Below are positions 39,531-52,680 of a stretch of DNA of 64,000 nucleotides, in pieces (the stretch's first letter is position 1; each line of letters starts with the position of its first letter). Made by a program: the position numbers and the translations under genes. Origin of the DNA: Parus major (taxonomy: Eukaryota > Chordata > Aves > Passeriformes > Paridae); assembly GCF_001522545.3 (NCBI RefSeq), contig NC_031783.1, positions 5,853,433 through 5,917,432 on the forward strand. Direction: 5' to 3'. The notes under the pieces were generated by a model. It did not search any database and was not told where the DNA came from. It was given only the letters and a program-made list of their open reading frames with translations.

Positions 39531-42500
39531 CTGCAGGGAGAAGAAAATAATAAAAGTCAGCATCTTAAAATATTATCAGTACACACAACTATTCACTGTC
39601 TTTTCTGTCAGCTGCTTCCACCAATGCCCTTTCTTTGCAGATGCTGGTTTTCCATCCTCAAACTAACCTGGAAGCATTTCAAGACATATTTTCAGTTTAC
39701 TTGGCAAGCTTTATATTTGAAGTGCTGTTGTGTATCTATGTCATTTGCAGGGAACAGAAAATGATTCTAAACATCTGGGTAGTTTTTAAGACTGACAAAA
39801 AACAAAGTGAGTACTTGCCTGTAACAATTAGAGAGTTATTTATTGTGTTCAAGAAGTTCAGAATCTCAAATTCTTTCCCTTCAAAGTTTAAATTACTTTA
39901 TCCTGAGCAGTGATGACATCCATATTTTAACTGCCTATATATTGCAGAATGGAACAGTTCACTGTTTAAACAATTACAAAGATAAGCTATGTCCTCAAAA
40001 GCACTACAGAGTTCTCATGCAGCTCAATCTTTTTAAAACTTTTTCCCACTTTCCTACTTTTATGAAAATATCATTAAAGTCAAAAGCATTGAAAAATCAC
40101 TCACATGACAGGAGCTGGATAATAGAGGTTAACACAAATCTTTCTCCTTGCTTTAGACGGAAGAGTTGAAGAATGAAAACCAGAAATGCCACACAGCAGA
40201 AAATCGTAGACAGGATCATGGCGGCCTGAACAGCCTGAATTGATTGATACTCTGCAAAAACAAAGCAGCCTTGATTAAAAATAGTTTCTCTCTCTGCCTT
40301 CTCCTGCAAGGAGTAAAGGGGCAGAGCCATGTTCTTTAAGTGGTTCAGCAGATGCAGCAAAGCAGTTGTGTGTGCACTGCACAGACTGGTTGCTCTTCTG
40401 CTTCCTTGGTAATAATACAGCCAGTGGCTTAAAGACTTCTAAAAGCTTCTCATCAAACTGAATAAAACACTGAAGAGACTACTTCTGCCACATCCCACCC
40501 TTTGCTGCCATCAATTTCCTAGAAGCAGAGTGAAACTGCCAGCTGTCCCCAACAGCTTCCAAACGCAGACCCCAGCCTCCCACCAGACCTGGAGACAGCT
40601 CTGTTCAGGAAGGTGTAACCAGACAGGATACCCACTCTTGGCACTAAAGATTCCTCTCATTCAGGTTTATCCTCCTGCCTTTACTTCCCTGTAACTGGGA
40701 CCTAAAGTAACCAATACATTTTTGAGCAGGTGCAGCTGCTCTGTGTAAATCTGCAGCCCCACTGCAGAGATCCTCTGGCCCCTCTCCTCCAGAACAGCCA
40801 CGCTGCAGGCAGGAGCTCTGGGAGCAGCAGACACACCTCAGCCACCCCTCACCTCCCCAGGATGGGTACCTGACTGCAGTGGACATACAGTAATACAGAG
40901 AATAAATTCAAACCCTTAAATCCAGTTAGCTGAGAAACCCTGTGTGACACTGCACGTTACAGGCCCTAAACCAACCTGATGCTTGGAAAACAAAATTGCT
41001 TCATGGGTACGTGGTTCTTCAAATTCTTTAACTCTTTAATGTACACAGATTGAAAGCTGAGAAATAAATAGAACATTTACTTTCAATTTTTGTAAAGCAG
41101 GATATTATGCTACACTGTATATTAAGACTTCCTTGTTAAAACTCCAGCTTGTGTTTTCTTCCACTTTTTCCTCTATTCTTGCACACAGTCAGTATTTTTA
41201 TGTTCTTCTCTGCAAGTTCAATTCTGAGGCAAATTCTATCTCTTCAGATGACATCACTGTTTTTACCTATCTAATTTTTTTAAGAACTTGTTAGCAGTCA
41301 TTGTTAGTATGTGGTCTCACAGGTCTGAGTTCCTTCTGCTTTCCTCTCATAGAAACTGTTAGAACAATGGCCTTTCCAAAATGAAAAACCAGTATTAAAG
41401 TTATTAGGAAACCTGCCTATTTAGGATGTGCAGATTTTTGAAGAACTATAAAACTGCCCCTGTAAATTTCATAGCAATTTCACCAGATCTGCTGGGAGAG
41501 CATAGGCACAGTCATGGAGAGACACTCACCATTGAACTCATCAGTGATAGCCACACAGGTGCTTGTATTTGTGACACACACTCTCCAGACATCTGCAGAA
41601 AAGTTATCTCCCACCCACCAGGCCTGCAAAATAAAAGTAAAGCGCTCTTAGAGGCAGAAATAACAAAAAAACACACAAAACTCCTTCCTTGTCCAAGTGT
41701 CTACTGATCAGATATACCAGCTCTAACAATTTTCTCTTCATTTTTGATACTTAACCACTCAAACAAAATGTGAGCTCTCATGGCATTTCAGAATAAAGGC
41801 TATATAATTGTCCACATGTCATTCTCATTTTAGATCTCTGTGAAGTACATACTGGCATCTTAAACATCCCAAAGCACGAGGGATTTCCGCCGTCTGGGTG
41901 GAAATCTTGTATAGGCAGCGATTGCTCACTCCTTGAGACACCTAGACAAGATGTGCTTTGTTCACCCAGACCCTGTTTAGGATGCACACCTCTCTGAAGG
42001 AACAGCATTTGCTGATTTGCAGGAAATAGCATCACTGTGAAACAGAAGTCCTTTACAGAGGTTCTGGTTGCTCCACTGAAGTGATTAATCTCAGTGCAAT
42101 GCAGCTGTGCTGCAGCACACTATGGCATCTGTCTGGTAATGGCTGCTGACAAATTAAGATCCTCCTGTGGTATTTCTATTTTGAGATTTTAACATTCAAG
42201 GTAAAATGGTACTGCAGTGTCTGAGCAGATTTTTACAGTAGCCTGGTGTGGTAGTTACGATTTGCTAATTTTGTCATTTAAAATGACAAGCACTCTACAA
42301 GTGGCATTTCCTCAGGAAACCCATTCCCATTCCAATAGCTACCCAGGCCTTTGTTTTGACTAGAGCTGCACAAAATACCACTTTTAAATACGATTTCTGG
42401 TAGGACCTGCTGTTTAAATAGACAATCCAGAAGCCTCAGAGCTTACCGTGCAGCTTTGCAAACAATATTGCAGTTGAAACTGTAATTACATTATGGTAGT

Positions 42501-43741
42501 AGGCATATGGATAAACAAAATACTGTGTTTTAAGAAAAATAATTACTTTCTCAGGATTCCATTCATTTGGATTTTACAGTCCAAGTTCAGTATGTTATTT
42601 GTCAGCTCTGACCTCTATATAATATAAAATCTAATAGATGTTTGTACAGTTATTGTAGAGTTCAAGTTTTTAATTGTTCGAAAGTAGTTAATGACACAAA
42701 GCAGAGGCTTTTATTTCTGTAATAATTAGGGTTGTGCATGGTAGGCTTGAAATAAGATTAGGTTGCTTTGCCCACTGTCTTTGCTTTCTAAATATTCAAA
42801 GGAGTGGGGTAAGACAACCTCCTCTAGTGCTCAAATAATGACCTACTTCCATGGAACAATCAACCAACTGACTAAAATGTAACACCTGAGTTTGTACACT
42901 TTTGCAATAAAAAGTTGTGGGTAACACATCATTTCATTTGGAGCATGGTCTTCACTAAAGAGCATTTTCAGCAGCAATTTTTTAAATATCAAAAGCCTGT
43001 ACATAGATCAGACCTCATAGACAGATTCCAGTGCACAGACATCTGATCAGGTTAGTGGGCAGTTTTGGAAAATGGAAAATTCCATTAAAAGCTAGATATA
43101 AATATTGGAGGGTAAATTCTTCCTGATCACAGAATTAATTCTATTCTTGAAAAGAATGCAACATAAAATATTCTAAAGCTTTGTGCTGAAGCTGCTTCAC
43201 CTTAATGGACACATACATTCATGGTGTCTCTCATGATTTATCTGGACATCTTGGACAACACTTGCAAGGCAAAACACACTTTGACTGAAATTATGCCCAC
43301 ATATCAATCACCAGCTGTTTGACTTTAGGTACTTGACACAAAAGGACAGTGGATTCCCCCCCTCTTTATATCCAGCTGAATCAAATCCCAGGGCTCCACC
43401 CCATAAATATTCTCCCTGGCCAAGTCTCTCCCAGGGGAGAGAATCTGCTGCCTTGAGCTTACAACATGATGCCATGGATCACCTCATCCACCAGCAACGC
43501 ATATCCAAGGCATTTTTGTTACAGAAAGGTCTTAGGACACCAGTGTGTCTAACAAACTTAGGTCCTCTCAGTAAGCAAGTTCAAGACTAGAGAAGAAAAA
43601 CCCAATTTTTATGAAGCAAAGAAATCCCAGTGTGTTTGAGAGACGAGAAGAAATGACACTTACATTGTCGATAGTTGCGATGAACAGCAGCGCTGCTGAG
43701 GTTATGTGGAACACAATAATGAAGGCCAGGAGAATCAGCAT
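39346..43741 (-). CDS. EMP2: Epithelial membrane protein 2, spliced CDS in four coding exons
   Basis: Joining 43741-43664, 41623-41530, 40251-40105 and 39530-39346 gives 504 nt, or 167 residues plus TAA, the same length as human EMP2. It is a four-pass membrane protein of the PMP22/EMP/MP20 (claudin-like) family. EMP2 is known to regulate surface delivery of integrins, caveolae and related membrane proteins in epithelia. Visible features: TM1 about residues 2-23, starting [20 protein letters not shown]; first extracellular loop with W28-W29, W39, C42 and C49 of the claudin-type W/C-C signature; two N-glycosylation sequons, N33-F-S and N45-T-S; TM2 about 67-88; TM3 about 96-117; TM4 about 141-163; basic tail RKRK. 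The start is supported by A at -3 and an in-frame TAA ten codons upstream, inside the exon. All introns are GT-AG, with phases 0, 1 and 1. The second extracellular loop (residues 118-137) is the least human-like part. The gene looks intact and functional. Confidence 0.97.
39531..40104 (-). other. EMP2: EMP2 intron 4
   Basis: This 574-nt phase-1 intron has GTGAGT and GCAG ends. It contains no recognised element. Confidence 0.9.
40105..40251 (-). other. EMP2: EMP2 exon 4: TM2 and most of TM3
   Basis: This 147-nt exon begins after TTTTTGCAG and ends at donor GTGAGT (40104-40099), phase 1. It completes Glu58 and encodes residues 59-106, including the strongly EMP2-like stretches [15 protein letters not shown] and [18 protein letters not shown]. 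Confidence 0.95.
40252..41529 (-). other. EMP2: EMP2 intron 3
   Basis: This 1,278-nt phase-1 intron has GTGAGT and GCAG ends. A GC-richer portion lies at about 40,540-40,870. Nothing further is recognised. Confidence 0.9.
41530..41623 (-). other. EMP2: EMP2 exon 3: first extracellular loop
   Basis: This 94-nt exon begins after TTTTGCAG and ends at donor GTGAGT (41529-41524), leaving one base of a split Glu codon (phase 1). It encodes residues 27-57, starting AWWVGDNF, with W39, C42, C49 and both N-glycosylation sequons. Confidence 0.94.
41624..43663 (-). other. EMP2: EMP2 intron 2
   Basis: This 2,040-nt intron has GTAAGT and GCAG ends. No repeat or internal exon is recognised. Confidence 0.9.
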
Positions 43742-43775
43742 CCTTGCTCTGGAGAGGCTTTAGGCTGAGATAAAT
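43664..43775 (-). other. EMP2: EMP2 exon 2: 34 nt of 5'UTR plus codons 1-26
   Basis: The acceptor (ACAG, reverse of 43776-43779) precedes 34 nt of 5'UTR, then ATG at 43741-43739. The coding part is 78 nt and ends ATC GAC AAT before donor GTAAGT (43663-43658), phase 0. An in-frame TAA in the UTR part fixes the start. The exon encodes TM1. Confidence 0.93.
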
Positions 43776-46700
43776 CTGTTGAACATAAGGAAGTATATGA
43801 ACAATCTTTAAGAACTGTCAGTGGATCAATCTGCAGTTATGGTGCTGTTAGAAACAGTAGCATCAGATGCAGTTTGAGTCCACAGCACATGTTTCATCTC
43901 CACAGATACTTAACTGGCATCATGGGTGTTAAAATTAATCACAACTTGAAATGAAGCCAAGAGGCGCATTTTGCAACCTTCTAGCATGATGGCTGCAGTG
44001 AATAAATGCACAAAGAAGTTTGATTCCGTGTGCAAGGATGGAAAAGTCCTTCACATTGGCTTTTAGAGAAGTGGATTTCAAATTCCAGCCTCATGTGCAG
44101 TGATGATAATATTTCCACTGACTGAAGTAAGTGACTGCACTCTTGTTCCAACTATCCTTCCAAAGAATGAAGAACCAGATTTTAAAAGGATCCTTGTAGA
44201 ACAAAATTAAGTGCATCAAGAACTACCTCCTAGATGTAGTAGCACCTGTGTCATACCTTAGGCCTCATGTCCTTTGTTCATACAGTTATAACTTTCATCC
44301 ATTGAATAATGACAAAGAACTTCCATTTTCTTCAATATATTGCCTCCCTGGTAGGGCTGAATAAACCCATTACACATAACAATCCAGTTAGCTATTTTAT
44401 GTTTTGTCACTTAATACTCTCTGTAGGCTACCTATTACCTTCATACCTTATTTAACCCACTTATTCCAATATCACATCTCATGTGAAAAAAATATGTTCT
44501 TATGTACAAGAGAATCAGAAACTGTATTTAACTGGAACCCCCAGGAGATCTATGGGCACATAACAAATAGGTTCAGGAAAACTACTGCTACTAACACAGA
44601 AAAATGCAATTGTTTGACATATTTATTTCTTCTTGGCCAGAAATTCTTGTCAATTAATACATGCTATAAGGAATCTCCAGTCTTGCAGGTCTTTGCAGCT
44701 AAGGTGCACCATTCTGTACATCATCTGCATGTTGTCACCCATCAATACATTAATGCATATTTCTCTCTTTGTTCTGGACACATTCTGTGGTGTCAAATGA
44801 TGCCACTCATGTAACACAGTAAATACCCAGAAGAAAGGCCAGTTATGAAATTTAAGACTTACATTATTTTTTTCATGTCTAACCCCCTCTCTCCTACTGC
44901 CATTTACTGGAATCATGAACCACATGAATAATTTAACCAAATAAAAGGACTACTCTGACAGCATTTTTAAAGCAGTTCCACTGGCACTCTCATCAGGGCA
45001 AATAATAACTACTCTGCAAAACTTTAACAAAAAGATAATTGACAGCATAATAACTCAGTGAATAGAGACCAGGAGTTCCAGACTAATCCTCTCCATCTCC
45101 ACTGCAGTACAGAGTTATAACAAGCTCAAAGGCAAACAGTATTAAAGTGCTTTTGTGAAAAATAAGTGGATAGCCTTATATCCGTATCTAATTAGAATGA
45201 CTGGGAAAGCCAAGGCAAACCCTAAAATAGGAAAAGTAGCTACTCTAGTGTGTATTCCTTCCCATTTCCTCTCTGTCAAACTCTGCCTTCTCAGCCACAA
45301 TGAAGAATAGAAAGTGGCAATTTCCTCCAATGAGCTGATTCTGTGGTATGACTCAAGGTCCTCTGAATCCAGTTCCGCTTCTGGAAGTGTCATTCATGGC
45401 TGTCTATTGAGCCTTGCTTGAATGAAAGGAAGAAGAAAGGAAAAGAAGACATTTTGTGGGTTTGTATAATGTCACATCAAAGTATTTTCATTGTGATATG
45501 TACCAGTCTTTGCACAGCACCCTCTTGTCTTGTGGTTGGTTTCATTTCTTGCACAGATGGTATCTAAGCATTCAATAATGCAACAATCATCTGCCATATA
45601 AGGAGAGAGAACCAAATTGTACTCAGTATTATTTTAAGAATAACAATACAATTTCATCTTATTACATGAAGTAGCATAAGGAGAGACAAAAAATGTAACC
45701 TAATTAAAACCAATCTTGAAAAAGCAAGGCTTTCCAGCACAGAAGAACCCACTTTATCCAAGTGAATGTTTTTATTTTACTGTTTTCAGCCATAAAGAGA
45801 AGTGTTTCAGACACGAAAGATAAACATGTATGGCTGGTGAGGAGAAGACATTTTTTTGTTTCACCCAAATAAAGCCTAGATTAAATGAGATTTTTGTTTT
45901 GTCTTTACAGAAAGAAAAAAAAATAACAGTAAGAAAGGTCTGATCTTTCTGTTTCAAAGACCCTTCCTAACAACCATCCTTAGATACCTCCTCCTGACTT
46001 GCTGGCAACTGCTCCCTTCACAAGCTGCTACAACTTCTGTGCACACAGTGCTAAATGATGACACATGGAGACAGGAATTAAATACACTGGGGGAAAGGAA
46101 GAAGACAGACCATTTCCAAGTAATTAATACCAGGAAAAGACAACAAGAACTGGTTATCCAATCTGTCATGCCTGAGCAGGATGCCAGAAGTGCACAAACC
46201 TCAATCACTCCTACAAACTTTCCCTTCCCATGAAACCCAGGAGTTTCTGTGGTTCATCCCAGCCTGCACAAGGAATAATGAAGGGAAGAGGATTTTCCAG
46301 AGAAACTCTCTGTGATTTGTGGGCAGGAAGCAAAAAGCAGCTCCCTTCTTCCAAGATGCAGCCAGCAAAGTTGCAGATGCTACTACAGAATCTGCATCCC
46401 TCTTGGCAGAAATTCTGGATTTCATCTATCAGAGAGAACTACTAGTCCTTCTCCACTACACACAATGCTGGAATTCAAAACCTTACTGTGCAAACTCAAA
46501 ATTCTTCCACTCCCTCAGCAAGAAGGGATTCTTCCTTCCCCAGTCCTCTGAGGACAGTCTGCCTGGGAGCCTCTCCTCACAGCAGGCAGCTCCTTTCCTC
46601 TCCATAAGAGCAAGCGAAGGACAGAGTTACAGAGCACTGTTTGCATTAATGTTCTTATTTTAGTAATGCATTACTAACCAAACACTTTGATAACATCCTA

Positions 46701-47084
46701 TTCTGCACACTAGATGTACTCCTTTTATTATTTACCATGAACTATTTCCTGGGCAGAGAGATTTTTCACCTTCCTTCACTTGCAGTTGAAACACAAGATT
46801 GCTCTCAGGTCAAAGTGTTGATGATTTTTAAGTACACTGCATGGATGAAAACTGGGATGATGCAACAGATATTGTTCATCATTCCCCAAAGTGGCTTGAA
46901 TTCTTTTAAGTTTTCACACACACACAAATATATGAGAAAAGCTTTTTGGACACACTACACTTACGATGATGGAGCCACTCTTCTCAGAAGTATGTGATGA
47001 AAAGACTACAGGCAACAGTTACAAGTTGCAACAAGGAATATTCCAATTGTGAAAAAAAGTATTAATTATATTCAATGAGCATGA

Positions 47085-47252
47085 TTAAGTACTGGAACAG
47101 GGCCCATGAGGCTGTGGGATCTCCATTCTTGGACATCTTCCTGACTTGACTGAAACAAGGCCCAGAACGTCCTGATCTAACCCCCTGCCTGGAGCCAGAG
47201 TTTGTGCTAGGGACCTCCAGAGGCCCCTTCCAGCTCAACTCTCCTGTCAATC
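47085..47252 (+). mobile_element. CR1 LINE 3'-end fragment
   Basis: ACTGGAACAGGGCCC, GGATCTCCATTCTTGGACAT, CCTGATCTAACCCC and GACCTCCAGAGGCCCCTTCC are the conserved segments of the avian CR1 3' end in the right order. The terminal short direct repeats are absent, so the copy is old and truncated. It lies antisense to EMP2 inside intron 1. Confidence 0.8.
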
Positions 47253-50200
47253 TGTAGCTATTTCAGGAACCTCCCTGTACTAATCTCCAGCAAAGCTCTG
47301 ACAAAAGAGAACATAATATTTGACTTAGCTCATCACATGTCCCATTAAAAACAGATTTGGGAGTTACAGCAGGGATGACATTGGATGTCAACATCAATAC
47401 CTTCAATTGTAAGCCTCAGCATTTATTGCCACTACAGAAGGCTTGGTGTAAGGCAGAAGTGGACAGACACTGCTGAGCTACAAGTACAGACTGCCACTGG
47501 ATCTAGAAAGAGTAAGTTATAGGAATCCCACTGAACACATCCAGATTTGCTGTGGTAATAAGGTTTCCCAAAAATGCTGTTAAGTTGTAGGATACTTACA
47601 CAAAATACATTGAAAACGGAAGGCCAGTTATAGTAACAACACCTATTTTTTTCTGTTAGTGCAGAAGTAATGTTCCAGTGCTACTCCATTTTACATGGGG
47701 AGGATAAAGGCAGCAGTCACACTTCTCTTGAATCTCTTCAGTAACACAGACTTTTGGAAGCAGTAGTTTGCACTTGCCATGGGAGAGACCCTGATGAGCT
47801 TTAGAGGAAGTGTCTAAGAAGGGCCTCTGCTCTAATCTCCTGGACATGCAGAGACAAGTAGGTTTATACAGGGTAAGACACTAAAACCATCACAGAACTG
47901 CACAGTAAAATAAGGAATCTAGGCCAGGGTTTCCAGCATTTCTGAACTTAGTGTTTCAAAACTGGATTGTCTCCCTATGTCGTATCACACACAAAAACAC
48001 ATCCTCTGCAGAAAAGCCTCAGTTTATCTCCAGGATAAGGTTTATCTTTAATGTCCATCAGTACAAAGAAACAGGACTATTTTAGTTTTTTCTGCTGCTT
48101 AGTACAGCAAGTAAAAATGAAAATAGTCTTTGCCAGTTTTTAACAGAAGTTTCATCGTTACTTTCCAACCCAGATGCATCTCCACAACAAACGCTTTCCT
48201 TTCTTCCCATGCAGTTCAACTCTTCTGCCAGGCTGTTTCTCATGTTTGTGCATACTCAAGTTTTGCAACCAGCAATATACAGTGCAGTATGTTTATCCTG
48301 AGCTCTTTTGCATTGGAAAGGCTGAAGTTTACCCTCCAACACTGGCTGCTGCCCTCATTCCCTAAGATCAAGTCAGGGGTTTTTATCATCTTCATCTGAG
48401 CCCATGTATGAGAAAACTTCCCCACAGACAATCCTGGTTCATACCCTTAGAGACGTGGTGAAATCTCTGCAGAACAGCTCCTGCTCTGCACAGACAAGGC
48501 AGGGGGTGTGCACACCCACGTTTAGTGTGCTGCAAAGACACACCCAAAACAAGGGGCAGAGGATCCTGCTGAACAAGTTACCATACCTGCAGCTCTCTGC
48601 ACTGAGATGTTTCACTGCAACTAGAACAGCAGGTCTTTGGGCCATCAATAAGCATTCAGTTCAGCTGAACTTTCTTGAGGTCACTGGTGTAAAATGGAAT
48701 CAAAGCAAATTTTAATTATCAATTCTTCTGCCCCTCAGTTCTATAATTCAGTCTGAATATGTGGATTTAGAAGAAAAAGTCTGTATACTTGTAGTGTGAG
48801 AAATCTATCATCTTGTGATGCATCATAAGTTGTTTGGATTTACATGTTTTACTCAGAGTTCTTTTGCCACATCTCATGGTGTCTCATGACAGAGAACTCA
48901 GAAGCTAGCTCACATTTTGCATAGACCATTGTCTCTAAACTTGCAGAGAATTCCCCAGTTTATGAAGAACAGAGTGATACTGTTAACTTTATCTATTTTT
49001 TTTTCTTTTATCAAGTATGAAGGGTTCTGTTTTTCTTGTGTGATTCTCAGAACTGTAACCAGAAGTGAAGTTCAGACAGCAGACTTTCTCCCAAGCCAAC
49101 AAGAGCTTTGAGGATTTCAACAATCCTCTAATGCCTAAATATCAAACAACATAAAGGACGAGAAAATCAGGAAATGTAATACCAAGAGAATAATTATACC
49201 AGTTAAAACAACTTACTCTAGTTTCTTTAGTTCTTCTGTCTAAGTTAATTTAACAGTTGGGAGTAACAATACTCTTCATGTTCAAGAGTACATTCAAATT
49301 GTGACCTGTTTTCATGCTCAGGTCTTACCCAGCTAACAGTCAATACAGGAACTGAACATCTGCCTTCAGCCAGTCTCTGCAGCCACTGTGGAGACCTCCA
49401 AGAATTGCTGGATGGCTCTGACTACACCTCTGCAAAACTGAATGGGGACCCAGGCAGGAAATGCAAAGCATGAGTAACAGTCTACTCAGCACATGGGCTC
49501 CCACCCAATTTCTTCCTAGCGTGAAGCTAAGCATGAAGAACAATGTGTGTTCTACATGAAATAAAATTTCAGGTTCCTGCTTGATGATGGCTTTGGAATC
49601 AAGAGGGCTAAGTGTCCTGTGAGCCCCTAGATGGCACAGAAACCACCAGCTCTTTTTGTTTGCTTAATTGAGAAGACACTCAAGCCCACAGCTCATTGTG
49701 CTACCTATTTCATGTGGAAGGAAGAGAGCTTTTCATTTACATTTCCACCTGTTTTTCAAAGTCCTTCCTCACAAAGCAAGAAAATCAGAAGGAAATTAAT
49801 CAAAGTTCCCTACACTCAACCACAGTACTAAGGGAAAAAAAAAAATACAGCAAAAACTTAATCCACCCTCTTTTCTAGAGCTCCATTTGAATGATAACAT
49901 TTATGGCTTTTTTAACACATAGGCAGAAAATAAAGTAGGGTCATCCTATCAGATCTAGATTTATTGGTGCCCTTGCAGCAGGCTGTGTTAAGACCCAGCA
50001 ACCTCCTGCACAATTACAACAGTCAACTTGTTGTATTTTGACAGTGAAATACAGAAGCTTGGAGAGAAACTCACAAGACACAGTATGACCTAGTTTTTAT
50101 CTATTTTCTTTCAGAAAACTGTGCCTTGCAACCAAAGCCTTGAGGTTTGCTCTTTGTGTGCACCACAAGTAATACAAATGTGCACCTATAGCTTAATAAA

Positions 50201-52059
50201 ACCTTTTGTTTTCACAGTGTTTGGATGTCTGTCCATCCTGTTGGTGGTAGTGGTAGGACTGCCTGAGCAACAGCAGACTTAGAGTGGCCTCCCTGTCACC
50301 TGTGTGTGAGGGGGTGCTCAGGCACCCCTTCAGCTCTTTCTCAAGCAACTTCATAAACACTAAATCTGGTCTCCTCTTCAGAAACCCCACCTAGCTACCA
50401 AAAGTGAAAGAGACTGTGATTAAAGGTGGGTCTGGCACATCATCTCCAGACTTCTTCCCTTCTCACCCTGTCCTCCTCACTAATCTATGCTACCAAGCCA
50501 GAACTACAAAGTCTAGGAAATTCTAACCACGCTGGTCCATGTATTTCCAAACAAGACCAAGAAGCAAATTGCAGCAGAAATGCAACATGCTAGCTTTGAG
50601 TATGGAGACCCAAAGAAGCTGATGTTTCTAATTTCTTAGGAATGCTTTTAATAAAATTTTGACCTAGGGATGCCAGCATTGCTGCCACTTCTGTAACTCT
50701 GTCAGTCATTTATTTGCAAACAAGTTTGGACTGGGTTTAGACTTGCCCTACCACTCCTTTCACTATGAACCTGCTGTGTGCACTGCAGAAGAAAGTCACT
50801 CTGCCATGAAGCCTTTGTGGGCAGGCTCAGCAGAAGAAAACCAGCAGGACCTATGGGAACACAGGAACACAATGCCCTGTTGTGGCATGGGGAAGTGTCA
50901 CTTACTGGAAAAATGAGCCTTGTGACATCTTACCTGAAAATCCTAAAAAACAGCCTGAAGCTTAAAAACTTCAAGATAGATGTATTCAAATACTCCAGCA
51001 AAACCTGGGAGAGACATTACCAGCCACTAATTGCTGAGAAGACAATTTAGCAGGTACAGAAGTCAGCTGCCTACACAGACAGACATATTTAAATGAAAGT
51101 CTTTAAGACTTCACCTCCTCAAAACTGCTTTTTAGAGGGTTTTGTGTGGTCAGCTGAAAGAGAATGTTTTCCTCCAGCAGCACAAATCACACCACCCTCA
51201 AAAGTAAATCTTTTACATATTCTTCTGTTTCCCTAAAGCACTTTCTCTTGTAACTGTACTTTCATACTAGATAATAATAATCTCATATTTAAGACGTTCT
51301 ATATCTGCATCTAATCCCAACACAACCCACAGAGGTGTAAGGTAGGCTGCCCTAATACTAAATAACACCTAAAAGGGTTGCAATTAATCTCTGATTCCCA
51401 TCATAGTCATTCACTCTTCCACCTTCAGTTTATGCCGAGCATCACATGCCTTTGGCAAATGCTAACAAAACAGTCTTTAATCAAAGACACCCCGTGGTTC
51501 AAGGGATTTCTCAAAGGGCACATATTGTTTGAGAAAACCCAGCGGTAATTTGAAAGAACTGCTTGTATATTGCAGTTTCTGGTTTCTTACAAAACACAAA
51601 CGTATTCTGTCAGCTTTCACAAAGGCGAGTGCAAAACATGTTATAAAATGTTTGTAACTTAAGTATGTATGGGGAGAGCTTAACTGTATTCTTAGAAGAT
51701 GAAAGAAAGCACACATCATTTCAGGTGTTCAGTGCATGCTCTCTGTTCAGCTAGTTTGCTTGTTGTGCACCAGATACCACTTCAATATAAACAAAGTTGT
51801 GGTGTACATTAAAACCTTCTTAACAATCAAGCTGGTCTAAAAGTACTTAGAGCTTGTTTTCCTAAGCTTAACAAGACAAGAACTTCTCGTTCTCACTTGC
51901 TCATTTTCAAAGATCAAGACAGAATGGGAATATACTTGCTTGCAGGTCAAGGCAAACACATGGAAGGAAAAAGAACTGTTTAATTTAGAGATGAAAATAA
52001 ATGGCTATAAATCATATGTGAGCACATTTAGGATTTAAATTATAATTCTTAGAGCTGTC

Positions 52060-52680
52060 ACATTCTGGAATGGCCTTACAATCACCACAGCATAGGAAGA
52101 AGAGCTCCACAAGAAAGGATTTCTGTGGTGCAGGGACTGTGCTAGCAGGGCGACAGACCCGCTGTCCTGAGAGGACCCTGCAGCTCTGCTCTCCTCTCAA
52201 CAATTCATTGAGCTCTCTGGGTGTTTCACAACAGGCTTTTTGCATGATACCCATGCCCTTGGCACTCAGCTGAATTCTCTGCCGTGCTCCAAGGGCTGCT
52301 GGCAGTGCTGGCTGATGGGCAGTGCAGGGACACCGTGGTGACCGAGAGGACACACCACCAGCTTGGAGGGACCATTTGTTTCTCGGGCGGGCAGCAAAGC
52401 TTCCAAGAGTGAGCGCAACCTCTGCCCCTTGTCAGAGGGTGACCTAAGGGCCACCACTGCCTGCCAGCCCCCCAGGGCAGGGGCACAGAGCCCTCTGCAG
52501 CCTGCTGGCACAGCCTTGCCTCTGGTTTGGGGAAGCAGCAGCTCCATGGAGCTGGGACAATGACACGGGGCTGTTCCGATAAGCTATTCAAGCTATGAGG
52601 AGCCTCCTGGGAACCTGCTCCTGAAACAAACAGCTGAACTGAGGTGTGGCCTGGCCTCACCCCTGCTCAGTCACCGTGTG
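52060..52680. other. GC-richer block inside EMP2 intron 1
   Basis: About 600 bp are clearly richer in G+C than the flanks, with scattered CpGs. Overlapping open frames up to 144 codons occur in several frames, which fits composition rather than coding. It could be an intronic enhancer, alternative promoter or old repeat. Confidence 0.45.
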
